The notes beneath the pieces were generated by a model that was not told the origin of the DNA, searched no databases, and saw only the letters and a list, made by a program, of their open reading frames with translations. A program made the position numbers and the translations under genes. Positions 18,324 to 26,751 of a DNA stretch of 64,000 nucleotides are shown one piece after another (within the stretch, counting starts at the first letter, position 1; every line of letters starts with the position of its first letter). The DNA comes from Marinobacter sp. MDS2 (GTDB lineage Bacteria > Pseudomonadota > Gammaproteobacteria > Pseudomonadales > Oleiphilaceae). The stretch covers positions 930,001-994,000 of the forward strand of contig NZ_JAVAJF010000001.1 of assembly GCF_030718085.1 (NCBI RefSeq). The letters are read 5' to 3'.

Positions 18324-18821
18324 TCAACGCTTTACGCGCTCTACCATTGGCTGGTCAGTAACGCCGGTCACCTCAAGCCGGTCCCAGTCGCCACTGGCAG
18401 CCGCCAACACAACACAGGGCGAGGTGATCACCTGCGCCACCATCGTGCCCGGCTCCGGAGCTTTCAAGTCCATATGCAGTTTCAGCGTGCTCTTTTCCTG
18501 ACTGACACCGGCCAGCCCGAGGCTATAGCCGGCTGTCGGTTTCTGGCCCAGCGTTACGAAGATGAGTTGCTCTTGCGACAAATCGACCTGCCGGATCACA
18601 CCCGTCGACATATTCTGGCCCCGCACCTCCAGAAATGACTCCAACCCCTCCTGCGAATCCACATAGGCCACACCCGGACCGGTCAAACCACAATGGGCAG
18701 ACTGAGTTACCTGTCGCACATGCGGATCCTGCTGAGGCGCGGTATTTCCCGAGGCAGCGCAACCGGCTAAAGCCAACGCCATTGCGGGTACGGTTAGTAC
18801 TTTGATCGGAAACACAGTCAT
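18324..18821 (-). CDS. PrcB-like lipoprotein (protease-complex subunit family)
   Basis: 165 residues with a lipoprotein signal ending LALAGC, so Cys21 would be lipidated. The C-terminal half carries the GQKPTAGYSL motif typical of the PrcB C-terminal domain (named after the subunit that stabilises the Treponema denticola dentilisin protease PrtP). The gene overlaps the upstream subtilase gene by 4 bases (ATGA), so the two are translationally coupled. This supports a role as a partner, chaperone or inhibitor of the subtilase. That role is inferred from family and context; no structure-specific residue proves it. Confidence 0.72.
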   Translation of the reverse strand: MTVFPIKVLTVPAMALALAGCAASGNTAPQQDPHVRQVTQSAHCGLTGPGVAYVDSQEGLESFLEVRGQNMSTGVIRQVDLSQEQLIFVTLGQKPTAGYSLGLAGVSQEKSTLKLHMDLKAPEPGTMVAQVITSPCVVLAAASGDWDRLEVTGVTDQPMVERVKR

Positions 18822-21400
18822 TGCAATGCCTTTATCTGTGAGTTAGTTACAGCAGCCCTGTCGGTGCTGTTGATTAGCCGGTAGCCCTGAAACCCGGGCC
18901 TTGGCAGAACGCCTGGGCTGGCTGCAGAAATAGTTGGGCGGCTAAACCCGGTGGTCATTCGCAGATCGCTGATGGATTGCCCTGACCGTACAGTAACCAC
19001 CTCTCGCAAACCGGCAACCGGGTATTCCGCACAAGCCTCTCCGGCCTGACAGATAAACCCGTCACCATCAATGTCGGTTCCAGCCACCAGATAATAATCG
19101 CCTGGCGTCACCTCGTTGAGTGATCGAGGCTCCTCACCATCATCGGCTTCAAAATGAAACAAGTACTCCCCATCCTGCACCGTCGCAGTCACCTGTGCCT
19201 CAGCCAGATACACGCCCTGCTGGTTCGGCTCGGTATCCACCAATAATATGAAATGCTTGCCGGCATTCCGGGCTTTTTCATCAGTAATGAGCTGACCGAT
19301 GACCGGTATACGGAGTTTCTTGTTCACGTTGTAGCCCACCACGATATCACCTCTGGCGGGAACATCGGGGGTCAGTTTATCTCGCAATAAAACCACATCG
19401 AGCACAATAGGCTCCGCGGCAAAGTCAGATTCCACACTCAACCAGGCGGGATGAGATTCGACCGAGGCACCTGTCACCGGTGCGGAACCGTAAACATTAA
19501 GCTCAACCACCTGAGTTTCGACACCTTCATTACTCAAGGACACCACAGCCGGTGACGCCGACAAAACCGGCCCGGCGAACCCTTGGCTGGCCGCCGATAC
19601 GGCTTTGGCTGCATCGAGCACGCCATACCCCAGCTGATCCGAACGGCTGCCGGAATACTCGGTCAACTCGCCACTCTCGAGCAGCGCCCTCACATTGCCG
19701 TAGTCGAGATCGGGCTTTTGAGCTTTCATCATAGCCAACACTCCGGAAACATGGGGCGCGGCCATGGACGTGCCCTGAAGGCCCCGATAATCCGGTTGAT
19801 ACCGGCCAGACTTCAGCGCTGCACTGGTACTCCAGACAAGGTCTGCTTCGCCATCGTTATTGGCATCGCGCCCCGCGTCGCCACCCGGTGCAGCCAAATC
19901 AATCCAACTGCCGTAGTTCGAGTAGGAAGCCAGGTTCCGGGCACCGTCCACCGCGCTCACTGCAAGCACGTTGCTCGAGGCCGCCGGATAGGATTTTACC
20001 GTGGTCGCCCCGTTACCTGCGGCCGCCACAAACAACATGCCTTTGTTCACACCCGCGGCAATGGCCGATTCCAACTGAGGAATCTCTGGCAAACCACCCA
20101 GGCTCATATTAACAACCTGCGCCCTTGGCGGCTGTCCGCCACTGCCGTTGACCAACCAAACGATGGCTTCAATCAAATCAGCAGACGACCCTGTACCTCC
20201 CTCGCCCAGAACGCGCACCGGAAGCAAACTGGCACCGAACGCTACGCCGCCGCTGCCCTTGTTATCGATCACAGAGGCAATGGTGCCCGCCACGTGAGTA
20301 CCATGATAGACGTTGCCACCGACGCTGCTGCCGGGATCTCGGGGATCGAAATCGTTGTCGACATAGTCACGACCAGACACCACATTACGATTCAGATCCG
20401 GATGCCAGCCCGAGACGTCCGACTCTCTGAACAAGCCAGTATCGAGCACTGCAACATCCACGCCGCTGCCCCCGCTGGGCTCTATTTGCCACGCTACCGG
20501 GCCGTTGATTACGTCGTAATGCCACTGTTTAGCGTACAGAGGCTCACCCACTGGCGACTGGCTCTGCATCCGGTAATTGGGTGCAGCGGATTCAACTTCC
20601 GGTTGCTGTCTGAGCGAGCGAATCCAATCCAACGTATCCGGGGCTGGACGACCTCGATCCTGCGCACGAGCCGTGACGGACATCGTGCGCAACCAGGTAC
20701 GCGAGCCTAGTTTACGAGCGGTGCCTGGCGCTTGGGCGCTCAGTGACGACGGTTGCCCGAGCTCGGACTCCTTCAATGTGACAATTGCTTCGCCTTCCAC
20801 AAACCGGTGGTCCGGCCATTGGTAGGCGGCATTTTGCTGGCTGGTTCCGGCAGTCTTCAAAAGCATATAGCGTGCCGGCAGGTTACCAACGTTCCGAACC
20901 ACCACCTCATAGTCGTCTGCCGGCCCGGAGTTCAGCCGAAACTGCGCGGTTTCATCCCCGCCAGCAGTCCTGACCGGCGGATAACCTTCAACCTGAAGCT
21001 CCAGAGCCACTTCTGTGCCGCAGGTACCGAAACTCTTGAGCACGATTGTTTCACCGGCGGCCATAGGCACCGAAAACGTATCGATAAGGTCAGTTTCATA
21101 GTTTTGCGGCTGGCATGCGCTGGCCAACGCCGGATACGTGCCTGAGTTGCGGCTTACATACCCGGCAAGGACGAAACTTGCCGGTAACTTTTGTTCAGCA
21201 TTGGCAGGTGCTGCACCTTCCCGGCCCAATTGATCCATGGTGTCCTGATCAATCCGGGTGTTCGCTTCTATCGCGATGCTGCCGGACAAAGGGCTGGACA
21301 GACGTTCGGATGCCTCGCCATCCGAACGACCTGAATCGCTGCAGCCGGTCAGCACCACCATCCATGGTGATAATACGAAAAACGCAATTAAAGCTCTCAC
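18818..21400 (-). CDS. S8-family (subtilisin-like) serine protease, predicted lipoprotein
   Basis: 860 residues with a lipobox (VVLTGC) in the first 20, so it is probably anchored to a membrane facing the periplasm or cell surface. The subtilase domain has the catalytic Asp in VAVLDTGLF (about 320), His in YHGTHVAGT (about 367) and Ser in QGTSMAAPHVSG (about 543), with the oxyanion Asn in AAAGNGA. The N-terminal 270 residues may serve as pro-region. The C-terminal 250 residues are beta-rich and end in a segment with DIDGDGFICQAG that resembles a calcium-binding loop. It overlaps the PrcB-like gene downstream, and a terminator separates it from the TRAP-like permease upstream. Confidence 0.9.
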   Translation of the reverse strand: MRALIAFFVLSPWMVVLTGCSDSGRSDGEASERLSSPLSGSIAIEANTRIDQDTMDQLGREGAAPANAEQKLPASFVLAGYVSRNSGTYPALASACQPQNYETDLIDTFSVPMAAGETIVLKSFGTCGTEVALELQVEGYPPVRTAGGDETAQFRLNSGPADDYEVVVRNVGNLPARYMLLKTAGTSQQNAAYQWPDHRFVEGEAIVTLKESELGQPSSLSAQAPGTARKLGSRTWLRTMSVTARAQDRGRPAPDTLDWIRSLRQQPEVESAAPNYRMQSQSPVGEPLYAKQWHYDVINGPVAWQIEPSGGSGVDVAVLDTGLFRESDVSGWHPDLNRNVVSGRDYVDNDFDPRDPGSSVGGNVYHGTHVAGTIASVIDNKGSGGVAFGASLLPVRVLGEGGTGSSADLIEAIVWLVNGSGGQPPRAQVVNMSLGGLPEIPQLESAIAAGVNKGMLFVAAAGNGATTVKSYPAASSNVLAVSAVDGARNLASYSNYGSWIDLAAPGGDAGRDANNDGEADLVWSTSAALKSGRYQPDYRGLQGTSMAAPHVSGVLAMMKAQKPDLDYGNVRALLESGELTEYSGSRSDQLGYGVLDAAKAVSAASQGFAGPVLSASPAVVSLSNEGVETQVVELNVYGSAPVTGASVESHPAWLSVESDFAAEPIVLDVVLLRDKLTPDVPARGDIVVGYNVNKKLRIPVIGQLITDEKARNAGKHFILLVDTEPNQQGVYLAEAQVTATVQDGEYLFHFEADDGEEPRSLNEVTPGDYYLVAGTDIDGDGFICQAGEACAEYPVAGLREVVTVRSGQSISDLRMTTGFSRPTISAASPGVLPRPGFQGYRLINSTDRAAVTNSQIKALQ

Positions 21401-21440
21401 TGGCGCTCCATTCGTCGAGAGATTGCCGGACCCTAAAACA

Positions 21441-21474
21441 AAAAACCCGCGGAGCAGGACTCTCGCGGGTTTTT
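21441..21474 (-). terminator. Terminator after the TRAP-like permease gene
   Basis: AAAAACCCGCG and CGCGGGTTTTT form an 11-bp perfect stem with a 12-nt loop, 14 bases beyond the permease stop codon. It is symmetric, but only the minus-strand operon needs it here. Confidence 0.85.
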
Positions 21475-21487
21475 GAATCCGATGCTT

Positions 21488-23542
21488 TTATAAAGCGTAA
21501 AACAGCATCGGAACAAAGGCCACCAATAACAGGGTCGGCAACATGACCGCCAGTGGTAAAAGCAGTCGCTCATACCGGTGCCAGAATGACCCGGTCCGCT
21601 CTGCGGCCAACACTTCCGACTCACCAACCACTTGCCGGGTAAGCAGGTGGTTGAGCGCAACCGGCGGGCTCAGGTAACCTAGCTCGAAGGCCACCAGACA
21701 CACAATCCAGAAGTGCAATGGATCAATACCAATCTGAATCGCCGGCTGGGCAATGGTTGCAGACACCAGAATGACCGCACCAAACGGATCCATAACCATA
21801 CCGATAAAGGTCAGCATGACCACGATCACCAACATGGCCACCCAGGGGCTGGTGAGGCTTTCCGGGAACAGGAAGTGCACGATATCCGAGCGCTCCAGAA
21901 TCCCGCCTAAACAGATCGAGAAGCCAATCAGTGCCAACAGGGCGCCAATGTGAACCGCCGAATCACTAGCGGCAGAGCTGCTCCGCGCAAAGAACTCCTG
22001 AACCCGGGACGGAGCCGGAGCGTCGTCTTGGGTCTTGCTGGAATCCAGCATCACGATGGCGAGCATCACCAACGGCAAAATCAAAGGTGCGCTGTATTCG
22101 TTAAACTTGAGCCCTAAAACAGCCCAAATCCCAAGAATGACGGCGGCTGCCACGGCAATATAAGGAAACAGCGGTTTGGTAGCCCGCAAGGATTCCCGCA
22201 AGGCACCCGGTGCAGGCCGCGGCTTCCAGTTACCCTCGGTTTTACAGACGATAAAGGAGAACAAGCTGGCCGACATAATGAACACCCAGAAGCCCCAGCC
22301 ATACATTTCAGACGTGGTCACTTCTTTGTTCAGTGCGGCAACCACCACAATCAACAGGCAGGGGTTCAGAACCACACCCAAACTGCCCGACATAGCGGTC
22401 GTTGCAAGAGACAACTGACGCCCCGCACCGGCCCGGCGCAATTCGTCATACACAACACCACCAACGGCAAGGATAAAGATGCCCGAGGCACCCGTGAATG
22501 CGGTCGGGAACGCGGTGGCAAAGATAATCACCGATGCCAACAACGGAGCCGGCAAGTTGAATGGCTTTATCAGCCCCAACAGCAGTTCCGGCACTCGCGT
22601 TTGCTTCAGCATCATACCGACCAACACATACAAGCCGATGTTGATGAACATCGAGGACAGGTTAGACATCATGCCAAAGTAGATCGCCAAGCCCGACGCG
22701 TAGCCATCGACAAAGAAGAAATAACTCATGGCAATCAAACCCATGGTGCAATACAGCGGCACCACAAGGCCGGAGGCCAGATCCATGCTTCCCGACTTGA
22801 TCCGTTTAGGAATCGAAACAAATCGCACCGCATTAATAACCATGAACAAGCCGAACACCAACACCCAGGCATATTGCAGCGTCATGGCGCCGGCAGAATC
22901 CGGGGTTCGTTCCAGATTGCCAAGATAGGAATTAAGAGACAGCAGCATCAGCCCGTTTACAACAAACTGTGCACCTTGACTCAAACGCCACTCTGCACGA
23001 TTGCGAGGCAGCCTCAGAGCAATATGGTCGGCATCCAACGCCGACACGGCCGCTGCCAACGCAAACATACCGATGAACAAAAACTTGGTCAGATCGATAT
23101 TACTGAGCAGAAAACCCGCCAACCCTTGCTCGATGTCCTTAAAGACACCCAGCGCCCAGGTTGCATGCTTTTGATTCTCGGCAAACTGCACATGACGCTG
23201 TTCACAAAGCGCCAGATTGCTTTCGAGCGATTGGCGGATAGCCTGAGCATTGGGCGGAGAACTAAAGAGATCGTCGGGATCAGGCTTGTAGGCCTGAATC
23301 CGACGTTCTACTTCCCGATCGACATCCATGGTCAGATTACAACTGGGCTCAACCGCATCCGGGTTCAGCAGATAGTAATTCGGCCATACTTGCTCGCCTA
23401 CCCAAAGCAGCCGGGAGTGAAGCGAATTACCCATCCCGAGCAACAAAGTCGCCAGGAGCAACAGCAGGAGAATCACCCCGTGCAGTCTGTGCACTGGATA
23501 CAGTGTCCTTACGCCTGTCGCAGTCATTGCACGCCAGTTCAT
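21488..23542 (-). CDS. TRAP-type transporter, fused small/large permease (DctQM-like)
   Basis: 684 residues and many membrane segments. After an N-terminal anchor there is a soluble segment with cysteines (about 50-130), then a small-permease-like bundle, then a DctM-like large permease with a GASGIFILAVGG segment and repeated helices. Fused QM permeases of this size occur in TRAP families. It lies 15 bases after the binding-protein gene and belongs to one operon with it and the lipoprotein. TRAP carriers use ion gradients to import organic acids or related solutes; the substrate here is unknown. Confidence 0.75.
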   Translation of the reverse strand: MNWRAMTATGVRTLYPVHRLHGVILLLLLLATLLLGMGNSLHSRLLWVGEQVWPNYYLLNPDAVEPSCNLTMDVDREVERRIQAYKPDPDDLFSSPPNAQAIRQSLESNLALCEQRHVQFAENQKHATWALGVFKDIEQGLAGFLLSNIDLTKFLFIGMFALAAAVSALDADHIALRLPRNRAEWRLSQGAQFVVNGLMLLSLNSYLGNLERTPDSAGAMTLQYAWVLVFGLFMVINAVRFVSIPKRIKSGSMDLASGLVVPLYCTMGLIAMSYFFFVDGYASGLAIYFGMMSNLSSMFINIGLYVLVGMMLKQTRVPELLLGLIKPFNLPAPLLASVIIFATAFPTAFTGASGIFILAVGGVVYDELRRAGAGRQLSLATTAMSGSLGVVLNPCLLIVVVAALNKEVTTSEMYGWGFWVFIMSASLFSFIVCKTEGNWKPRPAPGALRESLRATKPLFPYIAVAAAVILGIWAVLGLKFNEYSAPLILPLVMLAIVMLDSSKTQDDAPAPSRVQEFFARSSSAASDSAVHIGALLALIGFSICLGGILERSDIVHFLFPESLTSPWVAMLVIVVMLTFIGMVMDPFGAVILVSATIAQPAIQIGIDPLHFWIVCLVAFELGYLSPPVALNHLLTRQVVGESEVLAAERTGSFWHRYERLLLPLAVMLPTLLLVAFVPMLFYAL

Positions 23543-23557
23543 GATCGGGATCCCCGT

Positions 23558-24568
23558 TTATTCGCGATTATCGGCGGTGCACTCTGAAGCGCCCGGATTG
23601 CTGGAACACCGAATCTTGCTCATCAGGCTGAGCATTTTCGGGCTGTAGACAACCGGAGCGCCGTTAACACCATCGCGCATTTCCAGACGGTTTTCCCGGA
23701 ACATTTCCTGGTACCCAACGATGTCCTTCTCAGGGATACGGATCCACTTGTCGTCAGGAATGGCTTCTTCAAGCCCGGAAATCATATTCATGGCTTGCGG
23801 AAACATGCCCCAGGCCACTTCACGCGCCTTCTGCGCTGTGGCGTCGTCCAGCACTTCGTCCCGGGCCACAATCTGGATGGTCAGCTGGGCCAACGGGTAA
23901 TCAACAATGCCGCCTTTATCGCCAATGCCCTTGTAGAGTTCCAGTGCCTCATAGGCGAATGCCGGCGCGTAAGCGGTATCAACCGAACCGTTGTTGAATT
24001 TGCCGGCAAAGTTGGTGATGTCGGAAGGAACAACCGTTGCCTTCACGTAGTTAACCATGTGAATGGCGTCATTCTGGTAGTCAAGCGTGGCCACACGCTT
24101 ACCGGCCAGCTCCGCTGCGGTATCGATGCTTCGATCGTTTACGAACAAATAACCTGCACCACCCGGCACGATGCCGAGAACTTCGTATCCGTTTTCTTTC
24201 ATCAACGGAGCCGCTTTCGGTTGCGCCAGCGTTGCCAGCAGCGTTTCCAGATCCTTATAGGTCGGAAGCGCGCCTACCGCACTGATGCTTCCAGTGAAGC
24301 GGTTAAACGGGCGTGTCCGGATATCCATCGCCGCCACTGCGTCACACTGGCCAGCGTTAAAATCACCGATTGCAACGCCTTCATCGGTATAGGGTTTCAG
24401 GTTGAAATCAACACCGTGCGTTTTCATCTCAAGGGCGAAATCTTTCACCATGTTATAAACATCACCGTTGGCGCCGATAACGTCAAATACGCACATGGTC
24501 GCAGTCTGTGCTGACGCCAAGGGCGCAACGGCTGCAATGGAAAGGGCTGCAAGTGTTTTACGGATCAC
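23558..24568 (-). CDS. Periplasmic solute-binding protein, AdeT-like / DctP-related
   Basis: 336 residues with a signal peptide (cleavage near ASA-QTA at residue 20). The fold pattern resembles TRAP binding proteins: a VDTAYAPAFAYEAL segment and an N-terminal motif typed CVFDVIGANGDVY. The closest group I recall is the putative solute-binding family that includes Acinetobacter AdeT proteins, which were once linked to aminoglycoside resistance; that link should not be carried over. Translation starts at GTG with an excellent GGAGG site 5 bases upstream. Two C-terminal cysteines may form a disulfide. It sits between a lipoprotein gene and the permease gene. Confidence 0.75.
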   Translation of the reverse strand: MIRKTLAALSIAAVAPLASAQTATMCVFDVIGANGDVYNMVKDFALEMKTHGVDFNLKPYTDEGVAIGDFNAGQCDAVAAMDIRTRPFNRFTGSISAVGALPTYKDLETLLATLAQPKAAPLMKENGYEVLGIVPGGAGYLFVNDRSIDTAAELAGKRVATLDYQNDAIHMVNYVKATVVPSDITNFAGKFNNGSVDTAYAPAFAYEALELYKGIGDKGGIVDYPLAQLTIQIVARDEVLDDATAQKAREVAWGMFPQAMNMISGLEEAIPDDKWIRIPEKDIVGYQEMFRENRLEMRDGVNGAPVVYSPKMLSLMSKIRCSSNPGASECTADNRE

Positions 24569-24626
24569 AATAACCTCCGGGTCATCATTGTTATGGTTGT
24601 AAACGCAAGTAAAGCGGGGCGATGAA

Positions 24627-24644
24627 GCTGCTGGTTACAGCAGC
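24627..24644 (-). promoter_or_regulatory. Hairpin over the lipoprotein stop codon
   Basis: GCTGCTG and CAGCAGC form a perfect 7-bp stem whose 4-nt loop contains the stop codon. No T-run follows, so it is more likely to affect mRNA stability between the lipoprotein and binding-protein genes than to terminate. Confidence 0.35.
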
Positions 24645-25699
24645 CCATCCAAACTCATGGTTTCAATATTGCTGGTGTCACGCTTCGGGCTCATCTTGCC
24701 GAAAAAGCGGGTCGGCGTGCGGTGGCCGTAATTCTTGGTCCAATGTTTGTCTGAAGAGAAGGTGACAACCGTGCGAGCAACCTCATCGAGAAGCACATAA
24801 TCCTCGAGAACCTCAAACCCTTCCTCAGCGGCAGCAAAGTCTGCAATCGCATCAGCAAGAACATCTGGGCGACCGAATGTTTCTGCAGCGACAATTTGCA
24901 GCGCGTGGGATGTTCTAAAGCCGGCTTTCACACCCAAGTCAGCACTATTCTCGAGCACTACCCATGGGTCTGGAGACAGGGCCGGGCGGGTATCCGGAAG
25001 CAGCAACCACACCAAAGCCCGCACTGCATTCGGCAAGCCGCCCCATTTTTCGTTATCAACACACTGTGCTGCACGCTCAGCTTGTGGTGCGATATTGCGA
25101 GGAACACCCGCCATAGCGCCTGAGTTGGCATCATTCACGATAGCCTGCATACCGGTAAGCAACCCGGCAAGGAAGGTGATCTCATCCTGGTCCGTAAACA
25201 GGAACGGGCACTCCATCGGCTCTGCCGCGGGGTCAAAGTCATAAGCAGCCATGGCGCGTCGGAAAGATTCGTATCGGCGGGCCGCTGTTTGCGCGTATAA
25301 ACGCTTTGAAACTTCACGGGCGTCTTTAGCAGCAGGCACGTTGCCACTGTAATCGTGCCTTAGGTAATCCAACTCTGCATCCCAGGCTCTGTATTCCATG
25401 CAGTTGCCAGCGAGCAGCATCAGCAATGAACCAGTGGTATCAGGCGCGTCCACAACTCGAGAGAAAGAGTACAGCAACGGGTCAATCCCTTCGCCTAATG
25501 CACACGCCATCTTCGTGTCGGTCATCTGCATAACGTAAGGGGTAGCCTCGGATTCTGAGTAACTGGAAAGCACGACACCCGTCGTATGATAAATGGGGTT
25601 AACCGTACAACCGGAAAGAACCAGAACCAAGCCTGCGGCAATCAGTTTGGGCATACGAGCCGAGAAACGGTACGCCCGGGAGAGCTTAGAGGAGATCAT
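24635..25699 (-). CDS. Predicted lipoprotein, possibly a TatT-like TRAP accessory protein
   Basis: 354 residues. A 30-residue signal ends VLVLSGC, a clear lipobox, so the mature protein is anchored at Cys31. The rest is largely helical with several cysteines and no enzyme motif I recognise. It is the first gene of the operon that continues with the binding protein and permease. Some TRAP systems carry a helical lipoprotein (TatT or T-component) that works with the binding protein, and this gene has the right place and character. That is inference from context; the family itself is not recognised. Confidence 0.6.
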   Translation of the reverse strand: MISSKLSRAYRFSARMPKLIAAGLVLVLSGCTVNPIYHTTGVVLSSYSESEATPYVMQMTDTKMACALGEGIDPLLYSFSRVVDAPDTTGSLLMLLAGNCMEYRAWDAELDYLRHDYSGNVPAAKDAREVSKRLYAQTAARRYESFRRAMAAYDFDPAAEPMECPFLFTDQDEITFLAGLLTGMQAIVNDANSGAMAGVPRNIAPQAERAAQCVDNEKWGGLPNAVRALVWLLLPDTRPALSPDPWVVLENSADLGVKAGFRTSHALQIVAAETFGRPDVLADAIADFAAAEEGFEVLEDYVLLDEVARTVVTFSSDKHWTKNYGHRTPTRFFGKMSPKRDTSNIETMSLDGLL

Positions 25700-25977
25700 A
25701 ATGCGACCTGTCTTTACTTTGTATGTTTGTTTTTTTAGACGTGATCATTAATGCACGGATTAGCATGCAATTTATCAACGTTCCGTGAACCAGATCACCG
25801 AAATCCCGGAGACTTTCATTCACAGGACGAAGGATGCGGGGAAAGAGCTCAAACGGAAATGGCTTGTTTGCCGAAATATTATGCCGATCAGGCCAATTAC
25901 GTATAGAAACTTAAAAATTGGACTTTTCTACTATGGAAAACGCAGAAGAAAACTGACTCCTTTCCAGGCCAGCGCAG

Positions 25978-26613
25978 CTATGCCGAAACATCTCCCGTCA
26001 CACCCAAGCCCAGCATCGCCATAACCTGATCTGTCAGGCCATCCAGGGTCAAGCCACCACGCTCAGGTTTGTACCAGGTCACGGTCCAGCTTAAAGCACC
26101 CGTCAACATCCGGCGAGTAATAAAGACATCCGCCGTCAACTGCCCCTCGCCTTTAAGTTGCTGCAACACCTTCAACCACAGATCTTCATATACATCCCTG
26201 AGTGCCAGCACTTCAGTCTGAGAGGCCTCAGACAAACTCCGCCATTCATAGACAAGAACGGCCATGGCTTCACCGGTCTTGCCATTGATCGATTCAAGCT
26301 CGGCTCGAATCAGTGCTCGCAACTTGGCTTTGGCCGAAACTTCTTGTTCAACCGCAGCCTGCATCACAGCTGTATTCAGCCGAATGGTTTCCACCATAAC
26401 CGCCTTCAGAATTTCTTCTTTGGTCCGAAAATGATGAAACAGACTCCCGGACTGAATACCCACTGCCGCAGCCAGATCCCTCACAGTAGTGCGTTCATAC
26501 CCTTTATCCCGAAACAAGGTTGCGGCTTCAGCCAGCAACCGCCCACGCGCACTCGTGGGATCGGAAACCAACTGATCTTGAATAAGTGCCTGAAAAATAT
26601 CGCTGTGCTTCAC
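25978..26613 (-). CDS. atuR: TetR-family regulator, AtuR-like
   Basis: About 211 residues. The N-terminal helix-turn-helix is clear (ATLFRDKGYERTTVRDLAA, then GIQSGSLFHHFRTKEEIL), followed by a ligand-binding helical domain. It is divergent from atuA with a palindromic operator in between, the same arrangement as AtuR, the repressor of the Pseudomonas aeruginosa terpene cluster. The likely inducer is a pathway CoA ester, by analogy. The start is uncertain: GTG at 26613 or TTG at 26625; neither has a strong ribosome-binding site. Confidence 0.82.
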   Translation of the reverse strand: MKHSDIFQALIQDQLVSDPTSARGRLLAEAATLFRDKGYERTTVRDLAAAVGIQSGSLFHHFRTKEEILKAVMVETIRLNTAVMQAAVEQEVSAKAKLRALIRAELESINGKTGEAMAVLVYEWRSLSEASQTEVLALRDVYEDLWLKVLQQLKGEGQLTADVFITRRMLTGALSWTVTWYKPERGGLTLDGLTDQVMAMLGLGVTGDVSA

Positions 26614-26665
26614 AAGAATATCCAACTGCGAGAAAGGTTGACCTATTTTACCTGACTCCCGCCTA

Positions 26666-26693
26666 TTTACAAACCAAGCGCTTGCTTGGTAAT
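26666..26693 (+). promoter_or_regulatory. Likely atuA promoter overlapped by the operator
   Basis: TTTACA (26666-26671) and GGTAAT (26688-26693) are 16 bases apart. The TetR-type palindrome fills the spacer and touches the -10, which would let a bound repressor block RNA polymerase. A transcript from here would start near 26700, which favours the ATG at 26752 for atuA. Confidence 0.45.
26673..26690. promoter_or_regulatory. Palindromic TetR-type operator between atuR and atuA
   Basis: ACCAAGC and GCTTGGT are perfect inverted 7-mers with GCTT between them; inside is the 10-bp palindrome CAAGCGCTTG. The left part fits the AnCAAGnnCTTGnT pattern known for some TetR regulators such as KstR2. It is the best candidate for the AtuR site. 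Confidence 0.65.
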
Positions 26694-26751
26694 GTCGAAG
26701 TTAATCGATCAAGATCCATCATCCGACGCCAATGAAAACGGGGCAAACAAC

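Noticed and set aside
25785..26024. ORF of 79 codons before atuR
   Set aside because: It overlaps the atuR 3-prime end, is basic and low-complexity, and has no ribosome-binding site; probably chance.
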